Notes under the pieces: generated by a model | Databases searched by the model: none | The model's input: only the letters and a program-made list of their open reading frames with translations | What the model was told of the DNA's origin: nothing | From: Nitrospira defluvii | GTDB taxonomy: Bacteria > Nitrospirota > Nitrospiria > Nitrospirales > Nitrospiraceae | Length of the DNA: 64,000 bases | Assembly: GCA_011525625.1 (NCBI GenBank) | Contig: WYAX01000020.1 | Coordinates: forward strand, 242,348 to 306,347 | Direction: 5' to 3' | Part shown: in pieces, positions 58,634 through 64,000 of the stretch | Layout: the number at the start of each line of letters is the position of its first letter | How positions within the stretch are numbered: position 1 is the stretch's first letter | Position numbers and translations under genes: made by a program

Positions 58634-60166
58634 ATGTGGCCGGTGATCGTCTTGCTGGCGGGGCCGGTCCTCGCCGGGTTGTTGAGCCTGGTGATCCGCC
58701 GTGCCCGGGTGTTGCACACCGTGAATTTTGCAACGATGCTGGCATTGGGCGTCGCCGAGACCGTCTTGACCAGACAGGTGTTGGTGGAGGGATCGGTCAC
58801 GACGTTGGGCACGCTCGTCTATGTGGATGCGCTGTCGGATTTTATTCTGATCATCATCACCGCCATCGGACTGTCCTGCTCGTTGTATATGTGGTCGTAT
58901 ATGGACGAACAGGTGGCGCGTGGCGTGATTGCGCCGAAGCATCTGGGTGTCTTCTTCTTTTTGTTTCACATGTTTTTGTTCGCGATGGTGGCCGCGACGA
59001 TGGCCAACAGCCTCGGCGTGCAATGGGTGGCGGTGGAGGGCACCACGCTGGCGACCACCTTCCTGATCGCGTTCTTCCGGAGGCGGGAGTCGCTGGAGGC
59101 GGGCTGGAAATATCTGATCCTCTGCTCGGTGGGTATCGCCCTGGCCCTGTTTGGCGTCGTGCTGACGTATTACTCGTCGGTGCGCGTGCTCGGCGATGCG
59201 AGTTCGGCGTTGAATGTCACGGAGTTGATCGGAGTCGCCGATCGATTAGACCCGAACGTCCTGAAGCTGGCGTTTCTGTTTATTCTCGTCGGGTACGGCA
59301 CCAAGGTCGGCTTGGTGCCGATGCATACCTGGTTGCCGGATGCCTACACGGAAGCGCCGGCGCCGATTGCGGCGATGCTGGCCGGGGTCTTGGAGACGGT
59401 GGCGGTGTATACGCTGTTGCGCAGCAAGGCCATCGTCGATCAGGCGCTCCCGTCCGAGTTCACCGGAAATCTGTTGCTGGTCTTCGGGTTTGTGTCGTTT
59501 GTGGTGGCCTCGCTGTTTATCCTGCTCCAGCACAATTATAAGCGGCTCTTTGCCTATTCGAGCATCGAGCATATGGGGCTGGCCATGATCGGCTTCGGAG
59601 TGGGCGGCCTGGTCGGGACGTTCGGCGGACTCTTCCATTTACTCAATCATGCGTTGGCCAAAGCGCTGGCGTTTTTTGTCGCGGGCAATATCCATCGGCG
59701 ATTCGACACATTGGAGATCGACGGCGTGCGGGGTCTGGCCACGTCTCAACCGGTCACCGCGGTGGCGACGCTGGTGGCGGCGTTCGCGCTGGTCGGGCTG
59801 CCTCCCTTTTCGCCGTTCGTGAGCGAGTTGCTGGTGGTCTCGGCCCTGTCTGCCCAGACCTTCGCCTCCGATACGGTGCATGTGGGCCGGTTTGTGGCCG
59901 TGACCGTTTCGGACGAGGTGCGCAGTGTCGGACTCGTCGCCCTGTTCTTGCTGTTCGGAGTCGTCTTGTTCGGAGGCATGATGGCGAAAATCGGCTCCAT
60001 GGTATGGGGCGCTCCACGAGAGGGCGTCGCTCGAGGCGAGTCCTGGACGGTGGGACACGTGCCTCTGCTGGTCATGATGGCGGCGTTGATCGGGTTGGGG
60101 GTCGCACTCCCCGAGCCGTTACGGACGTTGCTGGCCCGGGCTGTCACGGTGATTGTCCAGAGGTAA
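58634..60166 (+). CDS. hyfF: Second antiporter-like subunit (HyfF/NuoM-N family)
   Basis: A 510-residue polytopic protein of the NuoL/M/N family. It has TTLGTLVYVDALSDFILIIITAIGLSCSLYMWSYM, FFLFHMFLFAMVAATMANSLGVQWVAVEGTTLATTFLIAFF, the channel segment GYGTKVGLVPMHTWLPDAYTEAPAPIAAMLAGVLETVAVY, and HNYKRLFAYSSIEHMGLAMIGFGVGGLVGTFGGLFHLLNHALAKALAFFVAGN. Charged residues in TM5/7/8 equivalents (Glu near ETVAVY and Lys) suggest proton translocation. It ends five bases before the large subunit gene. Confidence 0.92.
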   Translation: MWPVIVLLAGPVLAGLLSLVIRRARVLHTVNFATMLALGVAETVLTRQVLVEGSVTTLGTLVYVDALSDFILIIITAIGLSCSLYMWSYMDEQVARGVIAPKHLGVFFFLFHMFLFAMVAATMANSLGVQWVAVEGTTLATTFLIAFFRRRESLEAGWKYLILCSVGIALALFGVVLTYYSSVRVLGDASSALNVTELIGVADRLDPNVLKLAFLFILVGYGTKVGLVPMHTWLPDAYTEAPAPIAAMLAGVLETVAVYTLLRSKAIVDQALPSEFTGNLLLVFGFVSFVVASLFILLQHNYKRLFAYSSIEHMGLAMIGFGVGGLVGTFGGLFHLLNHALAKALAFFVAGNIHRRFDTLEIDGVRGLATSQPVTAVATLVAAFALVGLPPFSPFVSELLVVSALSAQTFASDTVHVGRFVAVTVSDEVRSVGLVALFLLFGVVLFGGMMAKIGSMVWGAPREGVARGESWTVGHVPLLVMMAALIGLGVALPEPLRTLLARAVTVIVQR

Positions 60167-60170
60167 GCAG

Positions 60171-61763
60171 ATGAACGACGGATCGGCAGCGGTCGAGCGG
60201 ATTCGAGGGGCATTTGCCCTGGCCATCACGGACATCGGTTCCGTTCACGGTGTGCCGATGCTGCGCCTGCTGAAGCAGGACGTGCCGGCGGTCGCCCGCT
60301 ATATCCATACGGATCCACACGTGCGCGGCTCGCTCTCGCTGCTCTGGGCTGTCGATCACCGCCCTCGCGAGGCCCGCTATGAACTCTGCTATCTGTTCAC
60401 GCTGGCGGATCGTAAAGACTGGTTGCTCCTGTCGGTTGATCTCACAGGAGGCGAGCGCGAGTTTGCGTCGATTACACCGGTGGTGCATGCGGCAAAGTGG
60501 TACGAACGGGAGATTCGTGATCTCTTCGGGCTGATTCCTGTGGGCCATCCGGACATGCGGAGGTTGGTTCGTCACGAACATTGGCCGAAGGGATCGCATC
60601 CGCTGAAGAAAGAGTTCGACTGGGATCAGGTGCTGGGGCGCGTGCAGGGGGAGTATGCCTTCAGGAAAATTCATGGCGACGGGGTCTTCGAAATCCCTGT
60701 GGGCCCGATCCATGCCGGAATCATCGAACCCGGCCATTTCCGGTTTTCGGTGGCCGGCGAACCGATCCTGCAGCTCGAAGTGCGTCATTTCTGGAAGCAT
60801 CGTGGGGTGGAAAAGCTATTCGAGCAGCAGCGCCTGACGGAGGCCGTACCGCTCGCGGAGCGGGTGTCCGGCGATACCTCGGTCGGCCATGGCCTGGCCT
60901 ATTGCCAGGCGGTGGAGACGCTGCTGGGCGTGACGGTGCCGCCGCGAGCCCGGTATCTGCGCAGTCTCTTTCTGGAACTGGAGCGGTTGCATAACCACAT
61001 CGGCGATGTCGGCGCCATCTGTAACGATACCGCCTATGTCGTGGCGCATGCCCATTGCGGCCGTCTGAAGGAGCAGCTCATGCAGTTGAACGATCGCCTG
61101 ACCGGGTCACGGTTTCTGCGGGGGGTGAATACGGTCGGCGGAGTGTCGATGGACCTCTCCGGCGTGCAATTGTCACAAGTCGATGCGGAGTTGCAGGCCA
61201 TTGAGCGGGAGTTTGCCGGAATTGAAAAAATTCTCTTTGCGAATGCCTCGCTGACCGAACGACTGGAAAACACCGGAGTGCTGTCTGAACATATCGCATG
61301 GGACCATGCGGTCATGGGGGTCGTGGGCCGCGCGTCCGGTATCGACAGGGATCTTCGTCGAGATCGGCCGTTTGCCGCGTATCACGAGTGCCCGCCGAAG
61401 ATGGCAGTGTATCGGTACGGAGATGTGCGTGCCCGCATGCGGGTGCGGTTGGATGAGGTGCATGACTCGATCCGTCTGATCCGTGCGCTTCACCGCCAAT
61501 TGCCGATGGGGCTGCTGATTACGCAGTCGGTTGAGGTTCCGACGCCCGGCCAGTGGGCGATATCGGCGGTCGAAGGCTGGCGCGGAGAAATTATCTACGT
61601 CGTCATGGCGGGAGCAGAGGGGCGGATTCACCGGTGCAAAGTCCGGGACCCGTCGTTCGTGCATTGGCCGGCGATTCAATGGGCGGCACTGGGAAATATC
61701 GTGCCGGATTTTCCGTTGATCAATAAGAGCTTCAATTTGTCCTATGCAGGCAATGATTTGTGA
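60171..61763 (+). CDS. hyfG: Hydrogenase-large-subunit-like fusion lacking NiFe cysteines (HyfG/NuoCD-like)
   Basis: A 530-residue soluble subunit. Residues 1-165 resemble NuoC (the 30-kDa part, YEREIRDLFGLIPVGHPDMRRLVRHEHWPKGSHPLKKEFD). Residues 175-530 resemble hydrogenase large subunit or NuoD: VFEIPVGPIHAGIIEPGHFRF, RHFWKHRGVEKLFE. In place of the first CxxC the sequence is ERV-S233-GD-T236, and the C-terminal DPCxxC is D493-P-S495-FV-H498. All four cysteines that ligate the [NiFe] centre are therefore missing, and no C-terminal maturation extension follows. It cannot be a working hydrogenase. A quinone-like or other site is possible, as in Ehr complexes. Confidence 0.9.
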   Translation: MNDGSAAVERIRGAFALAITDIGSVHGVPMLRLLKQDVPAVARYIHTDPHVRGSLSLLWAVDHRPREARYELCYLFTLADRKDWLLLSVDLTGGEREFASITPVVHAAKWYEREIRDLFGLIPVGHPDMRRLVRHEHWPKGSHPLKKEFDWDQVLGRVQGEYAFRKIHGDGVFEIPVGPIHAGIIEPGHFRFSVAGEPILQLEVRHFWKHRGVEKLFEQQRLTEAVPLAERVSGDTSVGHGLAYCQAVETLLGVTVPPRARYLRSLFLELERLHNHIGDVGAICNDTAYVVAHAHCGRLKEQLMQLNDRLTGSRFLRGVNTVGGVSMDLSGVQLSQVDAELQAIEREFAGIEKILFANASLTERLENTGVLSEHIAWDHAVMGVVGRASGIDRDLRRDRPFAAYHECPPKMAVYRYGDVRARMRVRLDEVHDSIRLIRALHRQLPMGLLITQSVEVPTPGQWAISAVEGWRGEIIYVVMAGAEGRIHRCKVRDPSFVHWPAIQWAALGNIVPDFPLINKSFNLSYAGNDL

Positions 61764-61770
61764 GAAACCA

Positions 61771-61837
61771 GCCTTCAGCAAACCGCGCTGAGCAGCCGGT
61801 TCCGAGCGGCGACCTGATCGCTGACTGCTGACGGCTA
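61771..61837. repeat. Inverted GCTGA-rich repeat in the hyfG-hyfI spacer
   Basis: AGCCTTCAGCA (61771-61781) and TGCTGACGGCT (61827-61837) are inverted with one mismatch, and GCTGACTGCTGACGGCT continues the GCTGA-rich pattern. This resembles the low-complexity repeats flanking the four-helix gene at 28489. The spacer is 84 bp in an operon whose other gaps are 4 to 60 bp. Confidence 0.45.
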
Positions 61838-61847
61838 AGGAGGCGCC

Positions 61848-62369
61848 ATGTTTCGGATCATGAAGAAGAGTCTCGCGACCGGTGTCGTGACAGGGCAGTA
61901 CCCTGCCGCGAAGTCCCCGACTGAGCCGGTGAGCCGGGAGGCGATCGAAAAGGCGAAGCCGTTCAGGCGATCCTTGACGATCCGTGAAGTGGACACCGGG
62001 TCGTGCAACGCTTGCGAGATGGAAATGAATGCGCTGGCCAATCCCGTCTACGACGTGGAGCGCTTTGGCGTGCACATTGCGGCGTCGCCGCGACACACTG
62101 ACGCCCTGGTCGTGACCGGGCCGGTGACCGTCAACATGGAGCGCGCATTGAAGGATGTCTATAAGCAGACGCCCGATCCCAGGCTCGTCATCGCGCTGGG
62201 GGATTGCGCGATCAACTGCGGGGTGTTTAAGGGCAGTTATGCGGTGACGGGTCCGGTTGAACGCCACATTCCGGTCGATGTCCGTATCCCCGGTTGTCCT
62301 CCGCGGCCGGCGGAGATTCTCGCGGTGTTGGACAGGCTCCGGGGCGCGCACACTGAAACGGATGAATAA
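61848..62369 (+). CDS. hyfI: [4Fe-4S] small subunit (HyfI/NuoB family)
   Basis: A 173-residue protein of the NuoB/hydrogenase small subunit family. Iron-sulfur ligands are C53 and C56 (GSCNACEME), C120 in GDCAINCG, and C150 in PGCPPRP, so the N2-type [4Fe-4S] cluster appears intact. A basic, Pro-rich N-terminal tail (about 40 residues) is longer than in E. coli HyfI. GGAGGCGCC precedes the ATG. It is the last gene of the six-gene set; no ferredoxin-type HyfA/HyfH subunit and no hyp maturation genes follow. Confidence 0.93.
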   Translation: MFRIMKKSLATGVVTGQYPAAKSPTEPVSREAIEKAKPFRRSLTIREVDTGSCNACEMEMNALANPVYDVERFGVHIAASPRHTDALVVTGPVTVNMERALKDVYKQTPDPRLVIALGDCAINCGVFKGSYAVTGPVERHIPVDVRIPGCPPRPAEILAVLDRLRGAHTETDE

Positions 62370-62501
62370 TCCGCTCGAAATGTTCTCGATCAACTGTTCC
62401 GGTTTCTTTCTCTCCGCGATTCGTTTACATCTCTCCTGATTCTCGATGACGTGAGTGCGCGTACCGCCAAGGTGTGAGGCGTGCCGGCGTATGAGTGTGG
62501 G

Positions 62502-63734
62502 ATGACGCGAGTTCGCCATTCGAGCGCCGCTACCGGCGTGACACTCCGGACTGTCCCGCACCGGTGCCGGAGATGGCTCGGTTGGGCAACCTTCCTGTGG
62601 ATGTCCCTTGCCTCGGCTACTTGTGCCGATAGCGGTCTTGCGGCCGGTGTGTCTTCTGTTGCCGGTGGGGAGGCCTCGCTGTGGCAGTACGGCGCCTACC
62701 TCGATGTCGGCTACGTGCTCAATGTCAATTTTCCCGAGAACCATCTCTGGCGGAGTCGTGGGACTGCGGTGCGGCACAACGAGTTCGCGCCGAATATGGC
62801 CCTGGCCTATGTTCGCAAAGACGCGAGTGAGTCATCGCGGTGGGGGATGGAACTCGGGGTGCAAGGCGGGTACGACTCCGAGCGATTCGCGTTGTTACAG
62901 GGGGAGCCTGAGGTAAGCGGAGCGGATACGCTTCGGCACATCCATCGCGCGAATGTGTCCTATCTGGCTCCAGTAGGCAACGGCCTCACGATCACCGCCG
63001 GGCTGTTTAATAGCCTCATCGGCTACGAATCGCTCTATGCCAAGGACAATGTGAACTACACTCGGTCATGGATTGCCGACAACACGCCCTACATGATGTT
63101 CGGCGTCAATGCGAAATATCCGGTCACCGACAAGCTGACGGTCGCGGGGTTTATCGTGAACGGGTACTATCACCTGTCGCATCCGAACGACCAACCGAGT
63201 TATGGGGGGCAGTGGGCCTACAAGGCGACTCCGCAACTCACCCTGACTCAGACGGTCTACGGAGGGCCGGATCAGACCAACACGGCCCTGCAATTCTGGC
63301 GCTTCTACGCGAATCATATCGTCGAATGGAAAGGGGACAACCTGACATTCGCGGCTTCCTATGATATCGGGACCGAAAACATCGCCGATCGTCCGGGACA
63401 TCCCAGGGCGTTTGTGATGGGAGGCAATGTGGTCGCGCGATGGCATGTGACCGGACCTTGGGCTCTGGCGGTGAGACCGGAGTTCTATTGGGACCGGAAC
63501 GGCCGTTGGACCGGTTCGGAACAATTCGTCAAGGCCGTGACCTCAACGATTGAATATCGAATTCCCTATAAGTGGACGAACACGACGTTGCGGCTTGAAC
63601 ATCGATGGGACGAATCGACCGGGGTCGGCGGAGGATTCTTCAGGCGTGGCGAAATTCAGCCCGGTGTGCTTGCGCTGACGCCGAATCAGCATCTGGTGTT
63701 GCTCGGAATTCTGTGGACCTTCGATAGTCCGTGA
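62502..63734 (+). CDS. Outer-membrane beta-barrel porin (BBP2-like)
   Basis: A roughly 410-residue exported protein. After a signal sequence with a long basic start (about residues 1-47, ending LAAG), the mature part alternates hydrophobic and polar residues with aromatic girdles, as in AYLDVGYVLNVNFPENHLW, NEFAPNMALAYVRKD, MELGVQGGYDSERFALLQGE, SYLAPVGNGLTITAGLFNSLIGYESL, and a C-terminal HLVLLGILWTFDSP. This is the pattern of the BBP2/OmpL-like porin family. GTG 62481 is an alternative start. It may be an independent transcript after hyfI, 130 bp away. Substrate unknown. Confidence 0.8.
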   Translation: MTRVRHSSAATGVTLRTVPHRCRRWLGWATFLWMSLASATCADSGLAAGVSSVAGGEASLWQYGAYLDVGYVLNVNFPENHLWRSRGTAVRHNEFAPNMALAYVRKDASESSRWGMELGVQGGYDSERFALLQGEPEVSGADTLRHIHRANVSYLAPVGNGLTITAGLFNSLIGYESLYAKDNVNYTRSWIADNTPYMMFGVNAKYPVTDKLTVAGFIVNGYYHLSHPNDQPSYGGQWAYKATPQLTLTQTVYGGPDQTNTALQFWRFYANHIVEWKGDNLTFAASYDIGTENIADRPGHPRAFVMGGNVVARWHVTGPWALAVRPEFYWDRNGRWTGSEQFVKAVTSTIEYRIPYKWTNTTLRLEHRWDESTGVGGGFFRRGEIQPGVLALTPNQHLVLLGILWTFDSP

Positions 63735-63735
63735 G

Positions 63736-63856
63736 CGGGCACTGAAAATGGCTTCGGGCTTCGTTCTCGCTTCGTTCAAGCCCTCGCCGTACTGCCAGGA
63801 GTACGCCTCAGCCTCCACTCGCTGCGGCCTCGCCCGACAGCCATGTTGAGTGCCCG
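63736..63856. repeat. Palindromic intergenic repeat element, copy D
   Basis: About 121 bp. Terminal arms CGGGCACTGAAAATGGCTTC and the complement of the right end CGGGCACTCAACATGGCTG match at 17 of 19 bases. Inside are TTCGTTCTCGCTTCGTTCAA, a GCCGTACT/AGTACGCC hairpin and TCGCTGCGGCCTCGCC, in the same order as copy A, although the outer arms differ in sequence. It lies directly after the porin gene and before the cut minus-strand gene. Confidence 0.65.
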
Positions 63857-63865
63857 CGCCGCTGC

Positions 63866-64000
63866 TCAGTTGGACAGGCGTTGCTTGTCTCTCAAGAGCC
63901 GCAGGGTGTCGGCGAGTTCTCTGCCGAATCGTGCCATCGCCACATCCTTGGCTTCGGCCACAGCAGCCTTGTCGTCGACTGACGGCGCCGGGCCGATGAG
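63866..64000 (-). CDS. C-terminal fragment of a minus-strand gene (cut by window edge)
   Basis: On the minus strand the frame enters at 64000 and ends with TGA at 63866-63868, giving 44 residues that include AAVAEAKDVAMARFGRELADTLRLLRDKQRLSN. This looks like a helical, charged C-terminus, perhaps of a coiled-coil or helical-bundle protein. No family can be named from this fragment. Confidence 0.4.
   Translation of the reverse strand, partial: LIGPAPSVDDKAAVAEAKDVAMARFGRELADTLRLLRDKQRLSN

Noticed and set aside
54885..62369. Formate hydrogenlyase or hydrogenase-4 with H2-evolving activity
   Set aside because: The large subunit lacks all four [NiFe] cysteines, and no formate dehydrogenase, ferredoxin subunit or hyp genes are present.
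61173..62777. Long minus-strand frame opposite the hyfG-hyfI region (about 534 codons)
   Set aside because: It is antisense to well-supported subunits and contains no recognisable motif or ribosome site.
1..64000. Insertion sequences, prophage, tRNA or rRNA genes
   Set aside because: No transposase, integrase, phage structural motif, tRNA cloverleaf or conserved rRNA segment was recognised in genes or gaps.

Overview
The window is high-GC bacterial chromosome (estimated near 60% by eye), densely coded, with no rRNA or tRNA gene, transposase, phage module or CRISPR array that I can recognise. The envelope is Gram-negative: heptose genes gmhA and rfaE2, SurA-type chaperones, lipoproteins and an outer-membrane porin. 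The gene set and the dispersed ~120-bp palindromic intergenic repeats remind me of Nitrospira (Nitrospirota). That is an inference from memory, not a proven assignment.

Layout. 0-6 kb: a cut MEKHLA-domain gene, a DUF1653 gene, a flavin disulfide oxidoreductase, a run of lipoprotein and small membrane genes, an MscS channel, a Lys/Ala-rich exported protein and xthA. 6-16 kb: a PilZ protein, LemA and two TPM-domain proteins, murJ, ogt, dtd, an isoaspartyl peptidase, a VOC protein, mtgA and engB. 16-25.6 kb: a long minus-strand block read gmhA, deoxyhypusine-synthase-like gene, SprT-like protease, dinB, rfaE2, mfd, then two PpiC-type foldases (surA last). It joins LPS heptose supply, DNA repair and envelope folding, and a near-consensus promoter lies directly before gmhA.

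25.7-42 kb is more accessory: an SPFH/NfeD pair, a standalone CARF protein of the CRISPR-associated TIGR02710 type, a four-helix-bundle gene between inverted low-complexity repeats, ybgC, three consecutive SGNH hydrolases, a peptidoglycan amidase, META, GNAT, DUF1398, RibD-like and thermonuclease-like genes, hemL, two paralogous small Cys/His proteins and YidB. At 42-43 kb a secreted barnase-like RNase sits directly upstream of a barstar-like inhibitor.

43-54.6 kb: a large fusion of a histidine phosphatase and a phosphofructokinase, divergent from pyruvate kinase. The pyk side continues with a secreted protein, a Gph-like HAD phosphatase and a catalytic plus non-catalytic M16 pair. Then come an HTH-MBL fusion, a site-2-protease-like protein, a second membrane HExxH-type protein and a DUF1566 protein.

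54.9-62.4 kb encodes six subunits resembling hydrogenase-4 or formate hydrogenlyase (HyfB, C, E, F, G, I). The large subunit has lost all four [NiFe] cysteines, while the small subunit keeps its [4Fe-4S] ligands. This fits an energy-converting-hydrogenase-related (Ehr) complex, a relative of both complex I and group 4 hydrogenases with unknown electron donor and acceptor, and it is the strongest candidate here for poorly described biology. A porin, a further palindromic repeat and a cut minus-strand gene end the window.

Several genes (xthA, murJ, gmhA and the CARF gene) have sigma-70-type -10 boxes ending only 8-11 nt before the start codon, suggesting leaderless transcripts.
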